Shown here piece by piece: positions 1 to 10,376 of a stretch of DNA of 64,000 nucleotides. Every line of letters starts with the position of its first letter. Positions within the stretch are counted from its first letter, which is position 1. Made by a program: the position numbers and the translations under genes. Origin of the DNA: Cryptomeria japonica (taxonomy: Eukaryota > Streptophyta > Pinopsida > Cupressales > Cupressaceae); the NCBI RefSeq assembly GCF_030272615.1, contig NC_081406.1:192331891-192395890 (forward strand), in the 5' to 3' direction. A model generated the notes under the pieces. That model did not search any database. It was not told where the DNA came from and was given only the letters and a program-made list of their open reading frames with translations.

Positions 1-440
1 TTGGACTCCTAGCTCTTTGAATGATAATCCATTGTTGTTCCAAGTGGCATACTTCCAACACCTTCCTTAAACCATACTATAGGTGCTTAGGACTCTAGCT
101 CTTCAAGACCAACCCATTTTTGGTCCAAATGTGGTTTATGTCCAACACTCTCTTAAATCACGCTGCAAGTGTTTGGGGCTCCTAGCTCTTTGACCAACCA
201 TTGTTGGTTCCAATGGCTTATTTCCAACACCCCCTTTAGACCACACTACAAGTGCTTGGAGCTCCTAACTCTTTGACGAACCCATTGTTGGTCCAAGTGG
301 CTTATTTCCAAAACCTTCCTTAAACCACACTACAAGTGCTTGGAGCTCCGAGCTCTTTGACCAACCCATCATTGATCCAAGTGTGACTTATTTCCAAAAC
401 CCCCCTTAAAGAACACCATAGATGCTTGAGGCTCCTAGCT
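1..440. repeat. degenerate tandem repeat, about 85-bp unit, five copies
   Basis: The phrase CTCCTAGCTCTTTGA and relatives recurs near 7, 93, 180, 263, 347 and 432, each time followed by a 'ccaacccattgttggtcc' type segment and a 'ttatttccaacacc' type segment. The unit is 83-87 bp and the copies differ by roughly 10-20 percent. If the peroxidase gene continues to the left, the array lies inside its first intron. The array may begin before the window. Confidence 0.85.
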
Positions 441-473
441 TGACTCCGATATTACATGTTGAGCTAGAGCTCA

Positions 474-549
474 TATGGATCAACTAGGACTCAAACCTAG
501 GACCTTTCATTTGACACTAAAGTGCTCTAACAACTGAATTATTAGCCCC
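474..549 (-). repeat. tRNA-derived (SINE head or tRNA pseudogene) segment
   Basis: Read on the minus strand, the segment starts GGGGCTAATAATTCAG, has an A-box-like TTCAGTTGTTAGAGC, and about 35 bases later a B-box GGTTTGAGTCC (complement of 487-497). This is the layout of an internal RNA polymerase III promoter. The stems do not close into a proper cloverleaf, so a working tRNA gene is unlikely. A SINE head is the best reading, but its body and tail were not delimited. Confidence 0.6.
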
Positions 550-750
550 TCTTTGACTAACCCATCATCTACGATCCATATATGACTTATTCCGAATAAT
601 ATGAAAAACCATCAATAAAAGATTCCCAACCAACACTACAATATATTACATTTTTCTTATATTTTGCTCTCTACCATACTATACCAACGTATCCAATACA
701 TAAATAAAATATATACATGTATAAACATATCGATTTGTCTGTAAATTTAC

Positions 751-957
751 ATTGACGAAGCAGTCATGGAAGTGCATTCGAAGAAGAGAGGCGGCCATTC
801 TGGTTTCAGTAACGATAGCTTGCAATACAAGTCGGCGAACGATGGACTGCAAGGCAGGACACGATGTATCATAAAAGGTGGTCGTAAGCTGCGCTCCAAC
901 AGCACACATCAATACAAAACCCACCAACAAACAACTCAAAACTCTGTTTCTCCTCAT
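751..957 (-). CDS. class III (secretory) peroxidase, first exon only
   Basis: The exon encodes a 23-residue signal peptide (hydrophobic core LLVGFVLMCAVGA) followed by a mature start QLTTTFYDTSCP, typical of secreted plant haem peroxidases. The segment LLRMHFHDCFVN carries the catalytic distal Arg and His and two conserved disulfide cysteines (SCP and DC). Such enzymes oxidise phenolics with hydrogen peroxide in the apoplast, for example in lignin formation. Reading continues past codon VN into a GTAAAT donor at 750, so the exon ends at 751, near a usual class III intron position. No second exon is visible in the remaining 750 bp, which hold repeats; the rest of the gene must lie left of the window or be missing. 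The ATG at 957 is the first in frame and lies about 70 bp below a TATA box. No disabling change is seen in this exon. Confidence 0.9.
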
Positions 958-1027
958 TCTTCAGACGATGGAAACAACTGTATTACTGCTCTTCAGACTA
1001 TTTCACTTAATAGAAGAGTTGAGTTGT

Positions 1028-1034
1028 TTTTATA
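1028..1034 (-). promoter_or_regulatory. TATA box of the peroxidase gene
   Basis: The minus strand reads CATATAAAAAC here, 71 bp above the peroxidase ATG. A start site about 30 bp downstream would leave a 5' leader of roughly 45 nt. The assignment rests on position and consensus only. Confidence 0.6.
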
Positions 1035-1391
1035 TGCTAATTTGCCTTGCAAACAACATTATATAATAGAAGGAAAGCTGAAAACAGCCCACGCATGCTC
1101 GCATTATAGATTGTGCGCTCCAGTTAAGTGGAGTTGTTTAGTTACTTTGTACAGCCCACTAATTAGCGGTAGCAAATAGGAAGCTTGAAAAACCAGTATA
1201 TTTAATGAGGAGTTCATCTCAGTTACGGATCTTGAGACATAAAGCAACCGCCCCTGCAATATATTTTTGTCTCTATAGCTTGTCCAATCACATTTGGGTT
1301 ATGTAGCTCATCCACCTCTATAATGTCTTGGCCATTTGAAGTTTCTAAAGTTAAAATATTTGGGTTTCTTTTTTTTAGATTGCAGGAATCG

Positions 1392-1487
1392 GATATAGCA
1401 CTCTCCACAGTAACGTGATTGATGATATAGCACTCTCTACAGTAACGTGATTGATGATATAGCACTCTCTACAGTAACGTGATTGAT
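1392..1487. repeat. 32-bp tandem repeat, three copies
   Basis: Units begin at 1392, 1424 and 1456, each reading GATATAGCACTCTC then ACAGTAACGTGATTGAT; a fourth is aborted at 1488. Only one base differs among the copies, so the array is young. It lies about 430 bp upstream of the peroxidase start codon. Confidence 0.95.
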
Positions 1488-1499
1488 GATGCTAGCGTG

Positions 1500-4400
1500 A
1501 CATGTCTTCCTGTACCACGTGGGTTGGGGGAGACTAGACCTCGTGACCTTGTGCTTCACCACAAGAAACTTTGGCCAATCAAAATAGACCCCATCCCAAT
1601 ATTTGAGTTTCTTTTTAATGTTGTAATTTTATGTAATTTAATTTGGTTGTTTTCATAATTAATTAAGTTTTTATCTAGATGTACTTACTTTCCACTTATA
1701 AGAGATAAATTTGCAAACATATTATTTATATAATTATAATGGTGAAATTTGCATATTCATTTTATTTTTCATTTAATTTTGTATTCAATTTGGAGAATGT
1801 CTTAAATGTAATAACATATTGCAAGTGGTGTACTCTTGTATTTGGTTTAGCTTATAACTTAAACTCTATTCACTTTTATTTACCTTCATTTTACATCAAT
1901 TTTTACATGAAGAATGTGTGGGTACTAAAGCAAAGTGTTGCAGTGTGTTCTTGAATGTCAAACATTTATACATGACCACCAAATTATAAAAAAAAAAAAA
2001 AGAGAATGAGTCAAGAAAGAAACACCTTATGTCCCCCCAATTGATAATGTGTAACTTGTAAAAGTGCAAAAGATTGACAAGAAGAAACATGTATCAGAGA
2101 AAAGCATGCCATGAGGAAGAAAATGCCAAAATAAATTTAGAACAATATGATGATATATGTTGGGAAGAAAATATTGTTTTGGAGGATGATGGTGACCTTC
2201 CTTGATTGTTTCAATGATTCATGAGCATCAATGATATTTTCAAGAATGCTTCTGGAAAATGTTGTGTATGTTTTTGTGTGAATGTTTCGAATTGCTCTCA
2301 ACAATCCATTATTAGGAATTTTCCTCTTCCTGATTATGGATTATTGAGTACGATCTGAAACGTTGACACAAACAACACACACAATTTTTTTCCAAAGGCA
2401 TTCTTGTAAATATGTCATGGATTGTGGAAAAACCATGCCAACTATCAATGCCATTCCTAGTTTTCACTTTGCTTTTTTCTTGCTTGCATGTATTTGTCAT
2501 TTTTAATTTTCTTATGTTTGCCTTATAGTTCATGCTCATTTCACATTCTTCGTTGTGTTTCATGTTTTTCTTTCCCCTACTTGGGGGTCATTTTTCTTCT
2601 TTCTTACTTGACATGTTAGCTCTTATGTTTGTTTACATGTTTTTCATGTTTACCACTTTGGTTGATCATTTCCCAATTGTGTGATACTTGTCTAATAAAT
2701 ATTTATATATGATATTTATTTTCTTATAATCCTCATCGCCATCTACTTATGATTCTATGGTTCGTACAATATGATCCTTACCATCCTTGAATCGCATGTT
2801 TGTGATCCTTATCGTGCCATTATCTTATACAAAGTTGATCCTTTGGTATTATATTTCATATTTCCATTACATGTACTTGCATTATCCTATTACATTGGGA
2901 GTGGGGATTTAGCATTCCTTTCCTTATACCATTTTTCATTCACACGAGTGATTGCACTCCTAGAGCTCTATCTTACCACATTAAGGTATCATGCCTTCCC
3001 CATCCTATTCTATGCTTGTATACGTTATCACACTCCTAAGATCCACATTGAGGATTCCACATGCCTTCCCCATAGCATATGTACCTACATCATGCCTCTA
3101 TGACCATATTCATTTTATTATTCTCCCATGTGAGGAGTGACCCTCTATTATTATCTCCAATTATTATGCTTTACATGTCTACCATTCAATATTTTCTTAT
3201 TCACTTAGCATAGAATATCTCTTATACTTATTATATGATCATACATGATCTATGTACTTACAAGCTTACATCGACTTAGATTACAATTACTTTTTAGAGA
3301 TGGTCTTTCCTCTCTAATATTATTATGTTGAGATTTCAAGAAGTGACTTACGATACACAAAGATTCCTAGAGATATCTCAATCATGACACATGGTTATGC
3401 TTGAATTGTCATACCCCATTACTCCTACCACACTATATAGTGCATCACCATATCATTTTTTGTACTTGTAAAATTTCCAAACCTTTCCATTTTTCTCACT
3501 GGATTACATTTTCCTAAACAATTAACTTGCAAATTTGTAATGTATGCCTACTTTGCATGTGCACATATATTTAAAAATTTGTAAACTATTAAATTATAAA
3601 CAAACTCTAAAAATCTAAAAATCATTTTTATATCGCTTGAAATAAACTTCTAATTACTCAAGATCAACCCTCATATAAATTTTAAAACAATCAACGCATC
3701 AAAATGCAACAAATTCTATCTCTCTCTATACATAACTAAATACACTTATTTATTTTTATAAAAAATTAAATTTAAACATTCACAACCCTTTTTCATTAAT
3801 TAAATCTAAATTAACTTGTACTCATTGTATGCATTTGTTTTAATTAAAGTTGATTTCTATAAAAGAGATTTTATTCCTTACAAATTTAACAGATTAACAA
3901 ACTTGAATGGTTGATTAGACATTTGATTAGAAGGAAACAATGACATTTTCCAATATTAAATTCATATTACAGTAAAAACTAAATTCCAAATTTATTCTCA
4001 TCAGTACCTAGTTGTCGTTTTGCCTTTTCATCTATAAACGCAACTTGTGAACCAAACGTTCAAATAACTTGTCAAATAGCAATGATAAAACAAATATAAT
4101 AGTTTAAGGGGACATACTTTATTCCTGCCTTCACCTAATTTACTTGGCGTGCGTGCTACTTTTGTCTTGGGACTTGGCCTATTGTTTGTTTACATTGAAC
4201 TAGTGTTGTCCTCCATATAATACTTCATTTAAAATAGGCCGGTTAACACATAGTCTAGGTTTTATGAACAAATATTATTGTAAATTTGAAATATAGTAGT
4301 TTCAAGGATATAGTTTTAAAAAAAATATTAAAATTGGATAATTATTAATATATATATCAATTTCAATTTTATATATCTAATATTCATGAATTTTTTTTCA

Positions 4401-4706
4401 AATGAAAAAAGATGGGGCACACTAAAATATAACATAAGAAAATAAATACTAATCAACACGAATTACTTATGATACTTGAGAGCGAATACCGATCAACATA
4501 AATTATACATGACACTTGGGAGCGATATCATGTTGGATCCATGTATCTAGTAATCGTTAACAAAGCAAAAATCTTGCTATTTTAGTTCAAGTGATTTTTT
4601 TTTACTAGATGCTAGTAGTCTTGAAAGAAGGGGCTGCTCCAAATCTCCAAAGTTGAAATCCAAACAAGAGTCTACAATTTTACCATTAACCATGAACTCA
4701 TGCATT
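1500..4706. other. intergenic AT-rich DNA without a recognised gene
   Basis: Short open frames here (for example 2771-3103, plus strand) show no family motif and have the composition of chance frames in AT-rich DNA. A poly-A run lies near 1988-2000. Nothing with clear ends was recognised apart from the small duplication at 4445. Confidence 0.6.
4445..4524. repeat. 40-bp tandem duplication
   Basis: Two diverged copies of a segment beginning AATACTAATCAACACGAATT / AATACCGATCAACATAAATT and ending in a GGGAGCG or GAGAGCG motif, starting at 4445 and 4485. Confidence 0.75.
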
Positions 4707-4711
4707 ACCCT

Positions 4712-6103
4712 TGTAGTCACACAAATCTGTCCAGCTTAATTAAATAAATAAACGCTATTTATTTGATTAAAAAATCCACTAGCCATGAATTAATTAAATT
4801 AATATTTAATTAATTCATCCCCAAACATTTTTCTATTAATTAAATAAATTATTCAATTTATTTTAATTAATTCATTAAATCAAATTCCAATCAATTAAAT
4901 AAATAAAATCTATTAATTTAATTAAAATCCCCTTTTTCCTCTTTTAAATAAATTAAATAAAATATTTATTTAAATCATTATCCCCCCCACTTGCATTTTC
5001 CTACAAATGCAACTTGCACACATTTATTGGAATAAATGAATTTTTATTTTAATAAAATCCTATTTTCCCTCACCCCCCAAATCCACTTGCAAAAATCTAA
5101 TCCCCTTCTAGATTCTTCTAACCCCTTCCTAATTAGCCTAATCCATCCCCTAATTATTGTCACATTCCTAAGCAAAATGGAGTCACTTCTTAAAGACTCC
5201 AAAGTCTTTGAAAATCTTTTAATGCTTTGTGTGTTCAACAAATTAACCCCCAAAGTCCTCCAAGACCACTAATGGCTCTTACATGACCATTTATGGCTCT
5301 TACATAACCATTTATGGTTATTTCAAACTTTTCCCCCCAAACATTTATTGTTTTGACCATATTCATCCATTTCACATTTGCACAAGAGTTTATCCATTGG
5401 ATAAAAGCTTTATTCTTTGAATAAAGAGTTTATTCATTCAACCAACCTTGACTTTAACTCCCAAAGTCATGTCAAGCATTTAATGCTTATTCCCTCCCCT
5501 CTCAACCTATCTCACATTGACACTTGTCATCCTGGGATTGGGTTGAAAGCCCTCACATGGATTTGAAATCATTCAATTCTGACCCTTGTTGAGATTGCTC
5601 AATCTCAACCATCCATTGCTTCATTTTTCCTATAAATAGAGCCCATTTCTTCATAATCCAGATCTTGAAAACTTGTATGCATTTAAGCTATAAGCATTTT
5701 AAGAGACCATTTTAGCATAATCAACTAATATCTTGTCATTTTGGATAAAATAAATCATTTTTAGTATCAATAGCATAGTATTAGCTTTTCATTTCACATT
5801 TGGAGCACAATACTACAATCTCAATCCTCCATAAGCATCCATAGTGCAAAAAGCTGTTGAGAGCTACACTATTTTGGAACTTGGAGAGGAGAGGAACAAG
5901 GGAGAAAGAGCTAAGAGCATGTTAGGAGGTATTTGGAGATGTCTCATCATATTTGCTTCTTTAGTTAAATGTGCTTTCATGTTTTTAGTGTCTCTCTTGA
6001 TATGTTTGTTCAGATTAGTTTTTGATTGACTAACACTAATGATTTTCTTGTGTCTTTTATGTTATTTATCTTAGACTAACCTTGTCCACTTTGCAGGGCA
6101 TCA
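4712..6103 (+). repeat. 5' LTR of the Tat element
   Basis: Runs from TGTAGTCACAC to GGGCATCA and matches 23137-24528 at the same length. The first 300 bp are rich in TTAATTAAAT-type motifs. Short frames inside (5036-5272, 5844-6029) recur in the other LTR but show no protein family and are not called as genes. Confidence 0.95.
5631..5640 (+). promoter_or_regulatory. LTR TATA box (sense promoter of the Tat element)
   Basis: TATAAATAGA followed by GCCC is a strong plant TATA box, conserved in the 3' LTR at 24056-24065. A start about 30 bp on, near 5661, would give an R-U5 region of about 440 nt. Confidence 0.75.
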
Positions 6104-6105
6104 TT

Positions 6106-6122
6106 TGGTGAACCCGACGTGA
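6106..6122 (+). promoter_or_regulatory. primer-binding site of the Tat element
   Basis: TGGTGAACCCGACGTGA lies two bases after the 5' LTR; TGG pairs with the CCA end of a tRNA. I could not name the tRNA with confidence. The core TTTGGTGAACCC also follows the LTR of the gag-protease element at 54783. Confidence 0.7.
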
Positions 6123-6191
6123 ATCGAAACACCAAAAATATCATTTTTTTTAGCAAACTAACATGTATGAATGTTGAAAGTGTCACACAGG

Positions 6192-6425
6192 TTGCGCTTA
6201 GGCGCTATTGAACACGTTCTAGCACTATCAACACTTATGTTTTTAGCGCTATTGTTCTTACAATAGCGCTATTGTCCAAATTTCAGCGCTTTTGGACTTG
6301 TTTTGGCGCGTTTGTCGTTATTTTGGCGCTATTGCAATCTTTCAGCGCTTTTGCCTCTCTGTCTTTCTCATTCTTTCAGCGCTTTTGTGTTAAATAGTGC
6401 CTCTGTTCAAACACAGACTAGTGCT
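6192..6425 (+). repeat. AGCGCT array, about 20-bp period (5' copy)
   Basis: Exact AGCGCT occurs at 6245, 6265, 6285, 6343 and 6378, with variants (GGCGCT, AGTGCT, AGCACT, GGCGCG) near 6201, 6221, 6305, 6325, 6396 and 6420. Most sites are close to 20 bp apart. The flank after the core is mostly ATTG or TTTG. It starts about 90 bp after the 5' LTR. A mirror-oriented array sits at 22261-22568. Confidence 0.85.
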
Positions 6426-8771
6426 ATTGCAACAGAATGTCGTAAAAATCACCTTGTAACCAAAAAAAGTGGAAATTTTAGGGTTGTGGAAGCCCCCCTT
6501 GGACATCGATTTTACTAACACATTGTTGTTTGTGCAGGTTAAAACTCACCATTAAAAATCACAAACTTGTCTTTTGGTGCATTAAAACTTTTTTTTTTTT
6601 TAAAACTTGAAAAAAAAAAATTTCATTGCTTTCTAGTTAGGATCACTTGTCTTTTGGTGCTTAAAATCAACAAACAAATTTGATTTCCTTGCATCAAACT
6701 AAAAAGATTTACAATCCACACTTCCAATTTTGGTGCACATAAAATACACAATCCATTTGTTTTGATTTTTGCAAACAAATTTTACTTCAAGCAAACATGT
6801 TTTTCATCAAGTTGACCAGGATTTCCAAATTCTAGATTACAAAACACATTGCCTTTGAAGGTTAAAAATAACACCATGACTGTTGGAGCAACATCTCCAA
6901 ATAGTTAGATCACATTGCAATGGTGGATTAAAAAGAACAAGTGTCTTTCGTGCTTGGCACACTTGTGCAAAAAGTCAGTCGAGTGGTCCTACCTCTAACA
7001 CACACTATCCTCTCCCTTGGCTTTCGTGGTCCTCGGTGCAAGAGAAAAGTGTTAGTAACACTCAAATTTTATCTTTTTAAGAGAGGCCTGCCAAGGGATC
7101 GATACTCTTGGGAACGACCTCGAGCGGTAAATCCTTCGAGCCGCTATAGAAATCAGGTGAGAGCGAAAGTTGTAGCCTTCGGTATAGTTGTTCCTACAGT
7201 GTAACTGGCCGAAAGGACAAATGGGCCCCACCACCAGTTACAAGGCTCTTAAGTGAGTCACTGCAGAATGAACTTATGTCTAAAAACATTGAACATGACT
7301 AAACACCTTTAAGTAGTAGCCCACCCGTTCTATTGATTGAGGATATTTGCGATATAATTTAGTGCACGAGCATAGATGGTTTTGCTCCCAAGATACTCAC
7401 CATACATATTTCCATGAGTAGAAACATAGCTTTTTGAAAAGTCACTTGTGGCTTGATAAAAGTGGTGACTCCCCCATCATAGGGATCATCTATTTGTTAT
7501 GCTCGTGCAAGACTTAGTATATCACATCCTTACCTGCCACGGCGGGATTCATAAGGTATGTAGTACCAAAGTCGAAGAAATATATGTGGGCTAAATTTAT
7601 CACAACTGGCCATTTGACCTTAGGGATAAAAAGTGTTTGAAGTGTGTTCGTTTTAAAGACCAAGTGCAAATTGAGCCGACTTCAGGCTTTGGAAATACAC
7701 CTTAAAATACATCTAAAGGAAGGGTCATATACAAGTCCAAGGATTGGGTTGATCTAGACCCATACTCATTTGTGCCTTTGAGGCTACATTCTTGTGTTTA
7801 TGTGCTTGCTTTGTTTTCTTGTCAAAGAAACATCAAAAGAAGATCACTTCCAAAAACAAAGTATTCATCCAACCAAACATCTTTCAAAACAACCAAAAAT
7901 ACCAAAAACAAAGTGCAAACAACAAAGAGTCAAAATTTTATACCATTCTTCACATCTTGCGAAAGAAGAAGCGTCATCAAAATATCAACTTGAAAAGAAG
8001 ACCATTAAGCTCAAAGGCTTTGATCAAAAGGAGGAAATTCTTCTATATAAATAGACAAATCTTTGTCTCCCATAGAGTTTTTCTGTGACACATGCGTCTC
8101 TACCTTCAAGGCAAAACAAACGAATTTGATTCAGAGACATTAAACCGTAGAGCTTTTATGCAATATAGAGCTCTAAGTTATCACAAAAACCAAGGAGGTA
8201 AGATTAATCCCAACTTTTTCCCAAACGTCTGTATCACATACAACACAGCTCAAGAAGTGCCACCAACGCCCGAAAGGGAAGAGGTAGAAATTGTTCCATT
8301 TGTGACACAAAGTTTTTATTGAAGTTAAAAACATTTCATCCATCATCATATTCATACATCATCACTTCATCATCAATTCATTCCAAACTCTCAAAACATT
8401 AAGAGGTTCTTGTCCCAAGTTCTCTTTTAGATATTGCTTGAAATAAAAAACATCACATCACTTTTTAGATTGTTTCTACATCTAGGATAAGCTCATCCTA
8501 AGAGACACATCTACGCAGGTTAAAACTAGTTCATGAGTGAATCCTCTCATTACTAGGTAGTTCAATCTGTAACACATCTCAGATTTCTCTACACCTTATC
8601 ACATCAAAATCTTATCAAACAAGCAAGCAATTCAAAAAAGGAATTTCGGTTACATCTACCTTAAAAGTGCTAGAGATCCACATGCAACACAATTCACCAA
8701 CCATCAATCTTTCATTTCATCAAAAACTCATCATCATTTTCACACAACTTCAACAAAAGCTTGTAAACAAA
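6426..8771 (+). other. long untranslated leader of the Tat element
   Basis: No protein-family signal was found in any frame. An acceptor-like TTTGTGCAG ends at 6539 just after the AGCGCT array, and a consensus donor CAG/GTGAGA lies at about 7157, so leader splicing is possible but unproven. Poly-T and poly-A runs occur near 6590-6620. The region ends at the gag start codon. Confidence 0.6.
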
Positions 8772-10376
8772 ATGGCCCAAACCCGATCACAGTCAAGGCA
8801 ACGAGAAATAGAAATAGAAGAAGAAGAAGAAGAAGAAAATCTCAATGAATTTCAAGAAGAACTTGGAGGAAATGCGAATGACGAAAACCCAAGTACTCCC
8901 ACTCCTGCAACAATAGAAAGAGCTCAGCATAACCCTCTCTTTAATAGACTGTTTGACGAAATACTCAGGAGCAATGCGGATGCTCACTTCTTAAAACTCG
9001 CTCAAGAAGGAGCAAAACTCCCCTCTGACTTTGATCTTGCCCAATTAAGACAAGCATCAGAAAGACAAAGTCGTCATGAAGAGGAAAGAGGTAGAGATCC
9101 CATCAGATATAACATTCCTCGAGTTAACCCACCACCTCCTCCTCCAAATGAAATGGAGATGTTGCGGCAACAAGTCGAGAATCTCGCCCAACAACTTCAT
9201 AGCAGTGTCAAGACTAACCAATTCTCACTCAATGACATTTGTCCCTATCCTTTTGATAGGAATCTTTATATGCCACCCTTTCCATGAGGATTCGAAACAC
9301 CCAAATTCGAAAAATATAGAGGAAAGGGAGATCCCCGTGATCATGTCAGAGAATTTCATTATGCTTGTCTTGAAGTGGCATATGAAGACACTTACCTAAT
9401 GCGCCTTTTTCCCCAAAGCTTGGGAGGAACAACCACATCATGGTTTTCCCGACTACCAAGTGGCATTAAAACATTTGAGGAACTCATCCAAAAGTTTCTA
9501 GCTCATTACTCTCATAACATTGAACGCGACATTACCATGGCTGATCTATGCAACACTAAACAAAAACCAGGTGAACTATTCTCAGTATTCCTGCAACGAT
9601 GGCGCCAAATGTCTAGCAGACGTTCTCTTCAGTTACCTGAATGAGAGCTAGTGGAAATATTCATTTCCAACTTAAACGAAGAAATGGAGTTTCACCTGGA
9701 TGTCAAAGACACAGACTCTTTTAATGATATGATCACCAAGGGTTTGAAATGTGAAAGGGCACTTATCAAGAAAGGACTCATCAAAATCTTTAATGAACCA
9801 AAAGATGGTCCTCGCCCATGCTTCAATAGCGATAAACCAAACTTCTGGAATAAAAACAAGAATATCGTCAACGATGGGGTTGTGGATGCCCGGACTATCC
9901 AAAATGCACAACCTGTGGTTCGGTTTGTGGGACAAAATCCTCCACCTCAGAACAACACAAATGTTCCTTCCAATCAAGGTCGCATCACCTCTCATGATGA
10001 ACCAAGACCTCGTCAGCAAAAACAGAAACGAACATACACTCCCTTAGGGGAACCCATTGAAACAGTATTGCGACAACTCATTTCTCAAAATTTGGTCACT
10101 CTACCTAAACTATCAAACTATGAGCCTCAGGTCAAACCGGCATGGTGGAGAGATACTAAACACTGTGAATTCCATCAAGGGAGGGGACACAAGACAAGTA
10201 ATTGTCACCGATTAAAAGATCTTATTCAGGATCTTATTGACCAAGGAGAAATTGAAATTGAAGGACATGACCCAAAAACAACAAATAAAGATCATCTAAT
10301 GTTCAAAAATCCACTTCCATCACAAGATCAAAGGGGTCCTTCCACTTCCAGGCGAGGCACTGATACCACTGATTAA
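8772..10376 (+). pseudogene. gag: Tat gag (capsid/nucleocapsid), two in-frame stops
   Basis: The frame opens with ATG at 8772 (MAQTRSQSRQREIE), preferred over the upstream ATG at 8667 because the preceding residues look like leader. It has a glutamate-rich N-terminus, then the Retrotrans_gag capsid region (for example TSWFSRLPSGIKTFEELIQK near 9435-9500), which packs element RNA into virus-like particles. Near the end is an atypical zinc knuckle CEFHQGRGHKTSNC (C-x2-H-x4-H-x4-C). TGA codons at 9285-9287 and 9642-9644 interrupt one continuous frame; each is one transition from a sense codon. The frame ends with TAA at 10374-10376. Pol continues in the -1 frame, overlapping the gag end, so a programmed shift is possible. 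The gene is broken as it stands. Confidence 0.88.

Noticed and set aside
474-549. Functional tRNA gene
   Set aside because: The A and B boxes are recognisable but the acceptor and anticodon stems do not pair well.
766-1179. Open frames on the plus strand over the peroxidase exon
   Set aside because: They are the complement of the peroxidase exon and its leader and show no family motif.
2771-3103. 110-codon plus-strand frame
   Set aside because: Hydrophobic chance frame in AT-rich DNA, with no motif or gene context.
5036-5272. 78-codon frame present in both Tat LTRs
   Set aside because: Its conservation is explained by LTR identity; it shows no protein family.
6941-7204. 87-codon frame in the Tat leader
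   Set aside because: Basic composition but no ORF1-like motif and no conserved neighbours; could be part of a structured leader.
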